Below, in pieces: positions 38,301-48,104 of a stretch of 64,000 nt of DNA (its first letter is position 1; each line of letters opens with the position of its first letter). Location: assembly GCF_000224145.3 (NCBI RefSeq), contig NC_020177.2:3503333-3567332 (forward strand), read 5' to 3'. The position numbers and the translations under genes are program-made. The notes beneath the pieces were generated by a model. That model was not told where the DNA came from and did no database searches. It saw only the letters and a list, made by a program, of their open reading frames with translations. The DNA comes from Ciona intestinalis. Taxonomy: Eukaryota > Chordata > Ascidiacea > Phlebobranchia > Cionidae.

Positions 38301-41300
38301 AGCAAGACACTGCCGCCTCATGTCTCGAATTTTAAGATGTCGCAAATGTAGAAACGATAAGTAAGCCCCCTAAAAGTGAATAGTGTTTTAAACTGGTCTT
38401 TTTTAGCAATAAATAATGAAAACCAAAGTTAAGCATATTTATACTCAATGCAGTATATGGGGAGAGTCATGAAAGATACGTAATACCTACAACTACAGTT
38501 TAAGCCAGAGTTTAAGCCATTAGGCCAGACCATCGCTTAATATACTACAATATAGTAAGCCCTGGACCAGACCTAAATTTAGGCCAGAGTNNNNNNNNNN
38601 NNNNNNNNNNNNNNNNNNNNNNNNNNNNNNNNNNNNNNNNTCAGGTTTTATTTTCCAATACTATCAAATAGGCAAACCCCAAACTACTACATATACTTAG
38701 AAATTTTCTAAAGGTACAGCTAATATAAATATCAGCCAAATGTATAGCCAACAAATAACATACTGTTATATATATATTTAAAAACACTTACTTGTTCTGA
38801 GATTTCAAGAGCTCATCATAATCCCCAGTTTGTTTTAACGCAGTCATTTGTCGCACCTGCTTAGCATTACTGTGTGGTTTGATACGAATGTATTTGATCC
38901 AGTTACTTGGCTTCTTTAAACAGTGGCTGGGACCATCTACACCCCAGTAGTCTCTCCCTATGGGAAATATTAATACAGTAGCCTAAACATAGGCACCAAA
39001 CCTGGGGTAGCAAGGTAGGCAGGCCTCCCCTAGAGTTATTTACGCTGTATTGATTAGTAAACATTACAATCAATAAGCTAGATTTGATTAATAGAATTGC
39101 GTGACTAACTACCCCTGCATTTTTAAAACCTGGGGTGGAAAGGTGGGCAGGGCTACCGTAGAATTTTCTGCACTGCATTAATCAGAAACCATTAGACCCA
39201 ATTTGTTTTAGATGAATACTAGTCTAACTAACCATGCCTTCCCTACATTTAAAATGTTTTGTGTCTATGTCTTTTCAAGTACCCCATCCACAAAGAATAA
39301 AATAGAAAACCTATTAAACTGCCACATGGCACATACACTGCCTTACCTTCTGGCACAGTGTCATACTGGTAGTATGTGCTACACTCTTGCTGCCAGTTAA
39401 AGAGTGTTTTAAACCTTCTGTTCACAGCANNNNNNNNNNNNNNNNNNNNNNNNNNNNNNNNNNNNNNNNNNNNNNNNNNCGAGGATAAAGTAAGTTACAT
39501 TCACATACATGACAACTCCCTTATAGAAAGATACCAAAAGCAGCATCTAAAAAAGTTAAACCTCACCGGAAAAAGCGAGATTTGACGTGGTGACAGACGC
39601 TTGGTTGGATCGAGTTGAGATTGGTCGAGTTGACGAGTGACTTGAGAGGAAGGAGAAGTTTGATTCAGATGCCAGGTTCCTCCATGATGATTTTGCATCA
39701 AATGCTATTGGACCTGACACCTCAACCTGTGTGAAAATAAGCAAATTTTACGAGGGGTAGGTCTTGAATTTCTTCAGTGCATACATTTTGATTTCATTTT
39801 AATTTTTTACTTATACGTAAATACAGATGTTACTAAATTATACAAGGCAATACAAGTTTTGAGAAAGCTTTTCCAAGAGTAAACATCCGTGTTATACTGT
39901 TTTATGTTTCAACGACTGTCGTTTTCCGGCCATGCGAGGATAAAGCAAGTTACATTAATCAATTCATTCAGTTATTGCATTTATAACAGCACGTGCCACT
40001 TTCATGACATAAAAATATACAAAACTTTTCTTACGTCTGATTTTTGAGCTGTGTTCAGATCAATGCTGTTCTTATGTATGGATGGTAACCAATGAAGTAC
40101 TTTAATATAAGATGAAACTTTCTTAGTGGAATGTAGATGACTGATCAGCCAACGGAGAAAAATCACAACATCATCTATTTGAACGCTAGCAAGACAATAT
40201 AAAGTAGAGTATATAATAAGTTCATTGCATTTGCAACATTAATTAATAAGGTTCCGCATGTTGGACAACTAAGACTTTAATGCTATTCAACAATGTCATC
40301 CCAGATTTTGTTCAAAATTCAAAAAAAACTTTACTCCATGGTAACATGTGATTATAATAAAAGTTTTGTGTAAAAAATCAATAACAATATACCACATATG
40401 GTGTAGCACAATACTAACGTGTACCAACACAATATCATCATTAGGTTTTGTATTATTCAAATCTAAACAACTTATGAATTAAATCCATTGTCCAGTCTCT
40501 ACAACAACTGTATTAATATTGAAAAGAATTTACAAAATTCCGAAAATATTCAAGTTAGGGCTCGTTTAGTGCTTAAAACAGTATCAATAATGGTAGATAA
40601 TGGTCAATGGACAAATAGCTTTCATATCATTATGACTTTCGCTGGCTTCTTAGGGCAATTGAAAACGAGACAAAGAGCATTTAATTGAAACGTGATACTG
40701 CTTGTTTAATTAAAATACAGAGACACAAAGGCTGTAGTCGACTTGTATAGAAGTCATTAAAACATGTCAATCAGTTAAACTTAAGTCTTTAGCACACAAG
40801 TTATTGTCCTACTTGAATAACAATTAACAAACATTTGTACCAGAATAATTGGAATAAAAGTAAATGGGAGTTAACATAAAAAAATGGGAGTTGTCGCATT
40901 TATAACAGCACTTGCCACTTTCATGACATAAAAACCTCTGTAAATAATTAAATTTGATTTTAAAGGGCAACACAATATTTAAAGGGGAACACAATTTCTT
41001 ACCAAAAAAACACATTTATAAATGAAAATATGATATTACTAATGTTCGGTGTAAAAACAGGAAAATCTAGTTTAATTTCTAAGACTACAAGTAAGTTATA
41101 CCTCTTTATTGCTTTATTATCTCCTAAAACAAAGGAATGATGTGCTGCAGAAAGTCGCTGGGCGCGAGCTTTTGCGTCAGAGTATTCAGCCTCAATTAGG
41201 TCCAATCGCTGGCGATATATTGGAAACAAACGTTCTATAGTATCCGTATGTTCACAAAACCGACACCAACGCAGCATATGCAGATGCTTGCATTGGATCA

Positions 41301-42329
41301 AAGACTGTACTCGATCAATGTAGAACTGTGTGGAGTTGTTTGTTAAGATATATTTATATATTAATGTACTATGGAAGCATGTGTACGAGGTAATTGTAAT
41401 AGGTTATAAAATAAAATATTTTATTTACTGTGTTTTTGAGAAAATATCCCTATATAAAAACCTTGTGCCTGCTTACTAGTTACCAAGTATTTAACTCAGT
41501 ATGTAACTATTTTTGTGGGGAATTTTTTGTTTGTTTATGTATGGCTAACGACTTAGACAACCCATTGGTGACTACTGGGTTGGAGCAATTGCCGTTAACT
41601 GTCTTGCCCAAGAACACATGCGTCCACAGCAGTAGAAGCCACAAGCCTTGAACCCATAACCTATCTTTCTAACCTGATGTAGGAGTAATGGGAGACTTTT
41701 CTCTGTAACATCAGATTTAAGAGCTGCTTCTAATTCTTCCATCATAACTTCACCTTGGTTCTTTAGTGGCTGAGCAAGACTGACTTGAAGAATTTTCCCC
41801 ACTGTTAATTCGCGTTCGCGCCGAAAATATTCTGCACTCAGGGGTGGGGATACAGAACTGTGTATCAAAATTTACTTGGTTAATTTTTTGAGGTAAATAG
41901 TATAAATAAATGTATATAAATTAGTTGTTCTCGCGTGGCGGGGCAAAGACAGTCGTTAAAAAAAAGGTACTGTTTCACACACCTCATACCCGCTTACAAG
42001 TTACCATGTAACTTTGTGGTGATTGTTTTAGCCTATCAATAATTTAGACATCCCATTAGGGACCACTGGGTTGTAGTATGAATGAATGGATGTAACTTAT
42101 ATATCTCCAAATGGCAGGGCAATGACAGTTGTTATAACACAGTGTAGCACCATGTGTCCACAGTTACAAATAAACTGAATATTTAACTGACATACCTCAT
42201 AGGGCGAAAGTTTTTTCCATACATCATTTCCACTTCTTCAATCTCATTTTTTAATTCATATATTTCCCTTTTTAGCGACTCATGAGCAGCCTTTGTCTTT
42301 TCACTGGAAGTGACTTTAAAATTCTCCAT
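23351..42329 (-). CDS. CCDC162: CCDC162/C6orf183-like very large protein
   Basis: Visible coding exons, 5' to 3': 42329-42196, 41857-41674, 41325-41102, 40185-40035, 39726-39567, (gap)-39347, 38957-38792, 38369-38281, 38111-37999 (donor uncertain), 37640-37513, 37137-36843, 36363-36197, 35954-35886, 35742-35626, 35534-35413, 35004-34899, 34625-34500, 33982-33780, 33503-33351, 33009-32916, 32618-32466, 32064-31922, 30679-30518, 30195-30051, 29728-29579, 29159-28997, 28627-28468, 28040-27864, 27489-27339, 27141-27065, 26853-26714, 26409-26302, 26046-25887, 25496-25285, 24981-24883, 24624-24480, 24109-23978, 23673-23479, 23368-23351 (YRPNP-stop). Together about 1,860 residues. The N-terminus (IEEVEMMYGKNFRPM, EYFRRERELTVGKILQ, LLHQFYIDRVQSLIQCKHLH, RFCEHTDTIERLFP) recalls the DUF4549 region of C6orf183/CCDC162; the name rests on memory of that family. 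Mostly helical with a late coiled coil; molecular function unknown. Two assembly gaps and one phase conflict are described separately. Confidence 0.75.
23775..23905 (-). mobile_element. Family A SINE fragment
   Basis: Minus-strand tail text with ACACCTGTGTTATAACTAC and ATTCATTCAAG in the intron between exons 24109-23978 and 23673-23479. Confidence 0.45.
25585..25760 (+). mobile_element. Composite element: family B joined to family A
   Basis: Family B left end (TTCTATATAGGTGAGGTCCTACAGC) and its GGCCAGATTTGGCCCATTAACCC core run into CCCAGGGTGCTACAACCCATT and then family A middle text (GAGTGACCACTATGTTGG). The same join is present near 24700-24800. Confidence 0.5.
27548..27740 (-). mobile_element. 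Family A SINE, head truncated
   Basis: Minus-strand family blocks (CCAGTGGTCACCAATGGCTTG, GTTACATACGTGGTAATTC, ACACCCATTTTATAACGACT) fill most of the intron between exons 28040-27864 and 27489-27339, the junction where phase does not carry. Confidence 0.6.
28195..28440 (+). mobile_element. Family A SINE tails, two in tandem
   Basis: Two tail blocks in the same direction: 28195-28340 (ACACCCATGTTATAGTGACTG, AAATAAGTCACATTTATT) and 28345-28440 (GGATTATAACGACTATTG, GGATAAATAAGTCACATT). They lie between exons 28627-28468 and 28040-27864. Confidence 0.55.
30750..30960 (-). mobile_element. Family A SINE, head truncated
   Basis: Middle and tail blocks of the family on the minus strand (CTTGTGCAACACTTAACG, GTTACATACATGGTAACTCG, AACTGTGATTGCCCTG). 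It lies upstream of exon 30679-30518 of the CCDC162-like gene. Confidence 0.55.
32640..32880 (-). mobile_element. Family A SINE
   Basis: Contains the minus-strand blocks CCTTGGACAAGACACCTAAT, CCAGTGGTCACAAATGGC and the tail with CTTTGT/GTTACATAC... and ATTCATTCAATC. The tRNA-like head is shortened. It lies in the intron between exons 33009-32916 and 32618-32466. Confidence 0.6.
33036..33300 (-). mobile_element. Family A SINE, near full length (tRNA-derived)
   Basis: Best reference copy. Read on the minus strand it has a tRNA-like head with an A-box-like ACAATGGTTATCGCG and a perfect Pol III B box (GGTTCAAGGCC). Next come TTGGGCAAGACACTTAAC and CCAGTAGTTACTAATGGGTTG, and an end block with ACACCTGTGTTATATTGACTGT and CACGCAGGTGTAAAACAAATTAC. 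It lies in an intron of the CCDC162-like gene. The structure resembles the composite Ciona SINE family (Cics type), but the name is from memory. Confidence 0.7.
33565..33768 (+). mobile_element. Family A SINE, plus orientation, head truncated
   Basis: CCCAGTAGTTCTTTATGGGTT, AAATTGTCAGC, GAACATCCGTGTTATAACGA and GGAGGATAAATATCTTACATT in family order. The ATTCATTT end lies about 15 bases from the donor of exon 33982-33780. Confidence 0.6.
34091..34468. mobile_element. Family B MITE-like element with terminal inverted repeats
   Basis: Left end TATTCTATATGGGTGAGATC and right end, read in reverse, TATTCTATATGGGTGAGATC, so the termini are inverted copies of about 20-25 bases. Inside are the family core GGGACCTGAGATTTAGACC and TGTCCCATTACCCTACACCC and its mirror near 34400-34430. 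No open frame for a transposase. It lies in an intron of the CCDC162-like gene. Confidence 0.65.
35018..35312 (-). mobile_element. Family A SINE, near full length
   Basis: Read on the minus strand it has the tRNA-like head ending in GGGTTATGGGTTCAAGGCG, then CCTTGGGCAAGCCATTTAAC, CCAGTGGTCACTAATGGGTTG, and the tail block with ACACCCATGTTATACTGACT. Its simple ATTCATTC end lies directly beside the acceptor of the exon at 35004-34899. Confidence 0.7.
36095..36182 (+). mobile_element. Family A SINE tail fragment
   Basis: Only the tail block is present (AACTTGAAAGCTAGTACGAGG, AACACCAATGATATAACGACT, AAGGATAAA), 10-20 bases from the donor of exon 36363-36197. Confidence 0.45.
36508..36752 (-). mobile_element. 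Family A SINE
   Basis: Same order of blocks as the copy at 33036-33300, read on the minus strand: a B-box-like GGTTCAAGGC, AGCAACTGGTACC-type middle, and the tail GTTATAACCACTGTCGTTTCC with ATTCATTC. It lies in an intron of the CCDC162-like gene. Confidence 0.65.
37690..37925 (+). mobile_element. Family A SINE, plus orientation
   Basis: Contains TTCAAGGCTC, GGGTTGTCCAAATTGTGAGCC, GTTACGTACAAGGTTAC, ACAATGGTGTTATAACCACTG and ends with GAGGATAAAGGATTTACAG. It lies in an intron of the CCDC162-like gene, opposite in orientation to the gene. Confidence 0.6.
38591..38640. other. Assembly gap (50 N)
   Basis: A run of exactly 50 N, so the true size is unknown. It lies in the CCDC162-like gene between exons 38957-38792 (ends with two carried bases) and 38369-38281 (starts in phase 0). 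The phase difference shows that coding sequence is missing here. Repeat text of the second interspersed family flanks the left side, a likely cause of the gap. Confidence 0.95.
38996..39252 (+). repeat. Diverged tandem duplication of about 128 bases
   Basis: AAACCTGGGGTAGCAAGGTA at 38998 and AAACCTGGGGTGGAAAGGTG at about 39127 begin two copies. Both continue through CTGTATTGATTAGTAAAC or CTGCATTAATCAGAAACC, GACTAACTACCC or CTAACTAACCATGCC, and end ACATTTAAA-like. It lies in the intron between exons (gap)-39347 and 38957-38792. Confidence 0.6.
39430..39479. other. Assembly gap (50 N) cutting a coding exon
   Basis: A run of 50 N directly beside coding text of the CCDC162-like gene (minus-strand exon that ends at 39347, reading AVNRRFKTLFNWQQECSTYY next to the gap). 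The 5' end and acceptor of this exon are lost. A SINE end (GAGGATAAAGTAAGTTACATT) follows on the other side from 39480. Confidence 0.95.
39870..39975 (+). mobile_element. Family A SINE tail fragment
   Basis: ACATCCGTGTTATACTG, ACGACTGTCGTTTTCCGGCC, GAGGATAAAGCAAGTTACATT and ATTCATTC, in the intron between exons 40185-40035 and 39726-39567. Confidence 0.5.
41455..41672 (-). mobile_element. Family A SINE abutting a splice donor
   Basis: On the minus strand the element head (GGTTATGGGTTCAAGGCTTG) begins within about 12 bases of the donor after exon 41857-41674 (CATCAG|GTTAGAAAG). The CTTGGGCAAGACAGTTAACGG block and the tail follow. It shows that the insertion left only the core donor between exon and element. 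Confidence 0.65.
41920..42160 (-). mobile_element. Family A SINE, two partial tails in tandem
   Basis: Two tail segments (each with TTGTTATAACAC or AACGACTGTCTTTGCCC and GTAACTT text) lie head-to-tail in the first coding intron of the CCDC162-like gene, the second starting at about 42080. Confidence 0.5.
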
Positions 42330-42344
42330 TTTTCAGGAAGCTTG

Positions 42345-42600
42345 CTAAATAAGCAGACCCACTGAATTAACGAAACTGGTAATTTAGACCCTGTAAATAT
42401 AGACATCCTTTATTTTTGGCCTATTTAGTAAATCTTAATTATACATGTAGTGCTGCTATAATAACCCTTACCTTCTGTATTTAGCTGTAAGTGTAGCGAA
42501 TTCGGAGTACGCCACTCAAATCGTTGTTTGAGAAGTTCGTGCGGCAAGTCCTGAAGTGCCAGCCATACTTTCCATTCTGAAGTGCGTGGCAAATAGCGTT
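42345..42600 (-). other. Probable 5' untranslated exon and first intron of the CCDC162-like gene
   Basis: On the minus strand a good donor (GAAG|GTAAGG, exon end 42472) is followed 127 bases later by an acceptor (CTTATTTAG, exon start 42344), only 15 bases before the ATG at 42329. This fits a non-coding first exon spliced just upstream of the start. The 5' limit is not visible. Because the acceptor is so close to the ATG, spliced-leader trans-splicing (known in Ciona) is an alternative use of the same site. Confidence 0.45.
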
Positions 42601-42789
42601 AGCTTCTTTGGTTGCGCCAGGATACAAAGTTGCCGGAAATTAAACCAGGTTTTTCTCATGACCCCTGAACCGCAGAGTTCTTTATTAAAATTGCTGGGGG
42701 CGAAATGCTTGGCTGAAAGTTTAATTACAAGAGGGCGTATAAAGCAAAAAGTGTGGTGAAAACACGTAAGCAATTTCAATTTGTTCAAA

Positions 42790-45700
42790 ATTCAAGTGAA
42801 GTCCAAGCCAGGTTCTATTATAAGCCATGTGATCCAGAGTCCCTATATAAACGTGTTTATACACAGACTCTGATGTTATCATTGCAGACAACCTTATCGG
42901 CAGACTGTACTGAAATCTTAAGACACTTAACTAAAAAAAGTTTTTTAAACGTATTTTGAGATTTTAACGACTGTTGCTTTTATATTTACAAACTCGCTAG
43001 GTGGCGCAGCTAAGCTTTTACGATTCACGAATGCAGCGAACAAGAATTAATTGAAGTTGATATTTATATAAAACTGTGCAACATTTTACCTTATAAAAAG
43101 TAACACCTAATTAAAATGGTATTTGTTTGCATGTACCAAAAAATGTGAGATAGGCTACTATTTTAATAAAAGAAACGCACGAATAATTCCCAAAAAAACA
43201 TCAGTTTAAGTCAAGATTAAAAAACGTATATAAAATAACCTTTAATTCGGCTATAGAAAATAGGAAACAACAGTAGAGTTTGCTTTGTATAAACACCAGT
43301 GGAGTTTGAAAAGGTGCTGCAGTAGAATTGCAATCAAATCATACACTTTACACGTCAGAGTCAACATATCTACCATAGGTTACTAGCTCTGTAACCTAGT
43401 TTAGTAATGTAAATGCGTAGCAAATAATACAAGTTCAAAAAACAGTAAGAAAAATTAAAAAATGCAAGTCTATTCTAAAAAACATCTTTTTGTCAAGATA
43501 TTCTTTTTAATTCGTTATGTGTTTTTTATGAAAAGCTGTTTTAACTAAAGTTTCTACTGGCCGAAAAGCACATCTGGGTAGGCCTAACCTGTTATCCTCT
43601 TTTGTTGTGTATATATACCCTTCTACGTAGGACTCTGTTGCTGGATAATAATATGGTTCTCGGGCCCTTAGTTTTTATTGCGCGAATCTTACAACCAAAT
43701 TACAGCTTGGGGCGCAAATTTTGGCTTAACAGAACGCTTAAGGAGTGAAACGAGAGTGTGTGGCTGTAACTTAATATTCCATACTTAAGTTCCCAGTCGT
43801 AAAGTAGATAGCTCACAGGCCTGTTTTGAATTATCTGCCTTCCGCTTTAAATTTATGGACCCCTTTATATTGGAAAGCTCTTCGTGGATACGCAATTTCC
43901 CCGCCTATGGTAACCCTATAATCAACAGGAGTCTGGCAATTATTTCACAGCGAAGTGGCCGCAGTCAATATTTTCCGCTGAACGCGTAATCAGGTGCAGC
44001 GTACACTGTCCCAGGGAGATGCTGTTTCGCTGCAACTGCGTCATGGCGGCAGTCTTTACGCACCGCCGCGGAATTGATGGTTAGAAATATCGCAAAGTGG
44101 TTAAAAAATGATCGAGAACCGCCGTATCCGGCCGAGAAGGAGTATATATTGCCCGTTATCTCCGCGATGCGGCTGGAGAAAGGGGGTAGCGGTGCACCCG
44201 GTAATTTACAGTGAAACTGATCCGAACCAGCAGACGGTTTCACGACTTTCCGTCACATTGAGCTTTACAGGCTTCCCTCGCTGCTTGGCTTCGGCACAAA
44301 TTGCAGGTGAATTAGAATCGACGTGTGAAAAAAACGATGGTATCGGCCGCTTTCTGTCGGATTAGGTTGTATAATGCGAGCCCTTGAGCGAGGTTAAGGA
44401 CGGAATAATTGCCCATTCTGGCCACAAGTCGCCCAAGAACGATCTGATACGACGATAGGCGCTCAAATCGGGATGACCGGGGCGCAATGTTACAGTCATT
44501 CACTTGATATTGACACTGCGGTTCATATGTCCGGGGTAGGGGTCGGGAACTTTCAAGATGAGATTTTGGCAACAAATAACACGCCACGTCCCGACCCCGT
44601 TAATGTGAGAGTAATGAGAGTTCGATTTCCGTGTCCAAGCGGCCCCGATTTAATTATCCGGAGCCAGAGACTCGTGAAAATCAATCCTTGATATTTCTGC
44701 CGCAATTTCGCTACAGAACCGGGCCGGGTCGGGCTTGTTCTTTGCCTTTAAACGCGCCGGGTCGTGGGTGTTCGGGTCGATGCGAAAACGTGGGAACATA
44801 GCTCACGCTACTACTTTGTGCTAAGCTAAGTGGTCGTCAGTTTGGGACCACCCCTTCAAGAGGTGACAAAGCGTGTCTCAAAACCGCTTCCTCCGCTGCA
44901 CTGCCCGACGCTTTATTGTTCGTTGTGAATGTCCCGATGACAGAGTTGGGCTTCCTCGAAGGGCTAGAGATGGGTACAACGACCGGAGACGGTGTAGACT
45001 GCACCCTGCTGCGTTTTTACGCACAATATTCAATGAGCAAGAGACCAGGCATTCAAAAAACTCGACTTCTGAAGAAAATGCGTTTGATTTTCAACAATAA
45101 AGTTACCCCCTATAGAAAGTTTCCCCATGTGCGGAATTCCTGCTAGCTTACGAATAGAAACATTCCATAAAACTTCAGAATTTGTGCGAGCATTCAGTTT
45201 AGATTGCTCATGGACACTTAACGATTTTCGCAACTTTAGAATTAACAAAATATTGTTTTAGTGGCCGAATGGAAGCAAAGCTTTGTTTGGATACCAAATA
45301 ATACGGCCTCGTGCTTTATGTGACAAAATTTTGTGACTAATATTCCTCGAAGTAGGGTCGTGGCGTAAGCAAGTAAAACAGAAACCCCTCTTCGCATTCG
45401 AGCTCGAAACCGTCGGATTATCCGCGCCAATAATATGCGCACCTGTCGACGCTATAGCTCACCGTGCTGACAGAAAACGGCGGGCGAGAACTCTGCGTGT
45501 TATTCTAAGGCGAGAAAATCCCGTGCTGCCGGCTTAAGACGCGCCATTTGCAGCTTAGGTAGGTAAGGGGGCCGGCCAAAATCGCGGGCGATCTGGGCCC
45601 GATGATACGTCAAGGGTGCTTTGAAGGTTAAGCATAGGCCTACATGGGTGGCAGGCATTGCTACCAAGATAAATCAATTTTGCGACGATGATGGATCTCT

Positions 45701-47444
45701 TTTCTGGTAACGTTTTATTCTCCTGCTTCATATTCGCGAAATACCACTCCGTTATTGGACAGTAACTGGATACCTGATCTGCTGAATAGTTTTACTGGCG
45801 TGATCTCATGTTTCGAGCCAAAGCAATGACACTGTTTGTACTTGAAATAATTATTATTACCGCTGACTATACGGTACGAATTCTTTGCACGTATATGGAA
45901 AAGAAGACGCGATAAGTAATAGATTTGAAGAACACCAATAAGACATAAAAGGAAATTCAAAATGAAACATGAGAAAAAACGACGATGTATTTATACATAA
46001 TGTGTTCGCGATTTAATAATTTCAAGCCTACCCATAAGAAGGTATAAGACTACGGTTTACGATGCGTCCAAAACGTGACGTTACGAAGGAATGTGCGGTT
46101 TAAACAGACCAGAATACGCAGATAAGCAACGAGGTAAAATACGTTGAAGAGAACGTATACTTTATCCAGTAAATTTAGCCTACGGGAGAGCGCTTTTTGT
46201 GTTATGACATTTATTGGCGGTTTGCGTTCTGTACGAATGCTGTTTGCTGTGGCGTGGACATTCCGTGGGTATGCGCGCTGCTGCTACCACGGCGAGGGCA
46301 TTTAATTCGATTCGCTAGACGTAATTAGGTTACTGGCCGTTTAATAACGAATCGGTGACATATTTTTTTGGTTGCCTACTGTGACCAGTCAAATCAGCCG
46401 TAACGTCGTATAATGGAAGCCCAGTCGGTCGGCGATCAAAAAGGCCCGGGAGAATACCGTCCAGCAATCGATTTGTTTTCGCGCTTTGTTTTTACGACTC
46501 GTTAATCCATCAATGCCAATTCATGCTGTTTGATTTGACCGTAATTTTTCGCTCGCTCGCCCGTTACTCGGTCATGCTGGAATTCGGGATAACAGAAGCC
46601 AGGAACTTCCCGTCCGGCGGGAGCCTTGCTGTCGAATTTGCAGCAACAAAAAGGCCAGTGTCCGCTCGCCGCAACGCAATTGAAGTCAATGCGAAATCGG
46701 ACGACCTCTCGATGTGACATCGATTGAACGTGGCGGCTGAAGCAGCAGGACACCGGCGCCGGCACCCCCGGGTTCGGCGGCGAGAACTCGGGCTTTCGCC
46801 CATGTTTGACTATTCCCTTCTGGTGTTTTTCATTCTTCTATAATCTTAAGCAATCCGCTTATTTACCAGCTTGATACTGGGCGTTCGTTTGGTGAGCCAC
46901 GCAAAAGGCAAATTCCAAAATGGTATGCGAGCCAATTTATTAGGAGGCGCCAAGGCGGACGTGAAATGACGATAACGTTGAAATGAAAGTAAATTTTTAT
47001 CGGCTATACATCCGTAACGTTACGGTCTAGTAAACCCTAATACATTTCCGAACCGAAAACAGATTGACAGATGAATCACAATAAAGAAACGTATCGACTA
47101 AACTAGAAACTCTCGGCGGGGATAAAAAATCGAACAGCATGAGCTTTCGGGCTGGTGTCTTGGAAAAAAATTGTCCGACATTTAAAGTCCTTCTGCAGCC
47201 CGTTAGAATCGCTCTCATGCGCGTATAAGTTCGGTCACCCGACCTGTGTACACTGTAAGTATATTAGGTAGGTATATGTACTCCACAATAGTTGATTGCA
47301 CTGGGTCGGCTCGTTCGGTAACTGTACCCACTTCTCTGGGTAATTTAGCGTAGCGTGGCAACTTCCGACGCGACGTCGAACTGTATACGCCACGGCCCTG
47401 ACCGTCGTCGGAATGTTAAGCACTTGGGGTGCAGTCGGTTCGAG
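42790..47444. other. Intergenic region between noggin and the CCDC162-like gene
   Basis: About 4.6 kb without a recognisable gene. The sequence becomes richer in CG and in GCCG/CGCC words from about 43.9 kb. Open frames (for example 44108-44365 plus, 44312-44587 minus, 46502-46765 minus) overlap each other on both strands, lack splice or family features, and look like chance frames in GC-richer DNA. It holds the 3' flank of noggin. No SINE copies were noticed. Confidence 0.55.
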
Positions 47445-48104
47445 TTAAGGGCATTGGCAACGGCACTCACTGATAATCGGGTAGTGCATCTCAATCCATA
47501 AGCAATACTTCTGCTCGGAGATTCCTTGGCAAACCCAGCGCAGGATTTTAAGGTTCGTTTGGCCGGACTGGTGGCATCGCATCCCCGCGGGAATAGAGCA
47601 CGACTGGGTCGTGTCGCAGTAACCTTCCTTGATAAACCGTGGCCAATATCGGATTCCAAGGTCTTTCCATCGGTAATGCACCTGACAAGATGTCGCCTGC
47701 CAAAGCCAGTATTGAATGACCTTTTTGTGCTTCATAACTCGCCTGGTCATCCGGCGTGGAAACTTATTCCTTGTGAGTCGTCGAAACACCTGTCGGATCG
47801 CAGCTGTGGGTCGAGGCTTTTGCTTAACATGGACGGTGGGTACGGCCACGATTCCTGGGTCTCGCGGCGACATGAAGTTAGGCAGGTAATCGACTCCTAA
47901 CTTTGCTCGTAGCTTTCGTACATCGATGTCAGTGGGCCGGGGGTTGTAGAGCGGGTTCGGATTTTCTGGGATATCTTGAAGGGGTAACTTGTCGTGTGGC
48001 TGCGGGCGTAGGTGCTTGTAATGCTGGCCGACAACGGATAAAATTCCCGATCCCGAGATGGCAATCCACGTCATTAAAGTAGCAAAACAAGTAGCGAAAT
48101 TCAT
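47445..48104 (-). CDS. NOG: Noggin, secreted BMP antagonist
   Basis: Single-exon gene, 219 residues, as in vertebrate noggin (also intronless, about 232 residues). Residues 1-26 look like a signal peptide (hydrophobic run to VVGQ). Mature start HYKHLRPQPHDKLPLQDIPE and the later LRAKLGVDY-FMSPRDP are the conserved N-terminal clip that occupies the BMP receptor-binding face. A basic stretch (RRLTRNKFPRRMTRRVMKHKK) followed by IQYWLWQATSCQV resembles the heparan-sulfate-binding region. The C-terminal cystine-knot part has cysteines at 140, 163, 169, 177, 192, 201, 214, 216, 218, nine in the mature chain, ending YPIISECRCQCP. In chordates noggin limits BMP signals in dorsal and neural patterning. 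No break or odd residue seen; start chosen because it gives the signal peptide. Confidence 0.96.
   Translation of the reverse strand: MNFATCFATLMTWIAISGSGILSVVGQHYKHLRPQPHDKLPLQDIPENPNPLYNPRPTDIDVRKLRAKLGVDYLPNFMSPRDPGIVAVPTVHVKQKPRPTAAIRQVFRRLTRNKFPRRMTRRVMKHKKVIQYWLWQATSCQVHYRWKDLGIRYWPRFIKEGYCDTTQSCSIPAGMRCHQSGQTNLKILRWVCQGISEQKYCLWIEMHYPIISECRCQCP

Noticed and set aside
42516..42788. Overlapping open frames on both strands upstream of the CCDC162-like gene
   Set aside because: More likely 5' untranslated exon and promoter; neither product has recognisable features.
47526..47900. 124-codon plus-strand open frame
   Set aside because: Antisense shadow of noggin.
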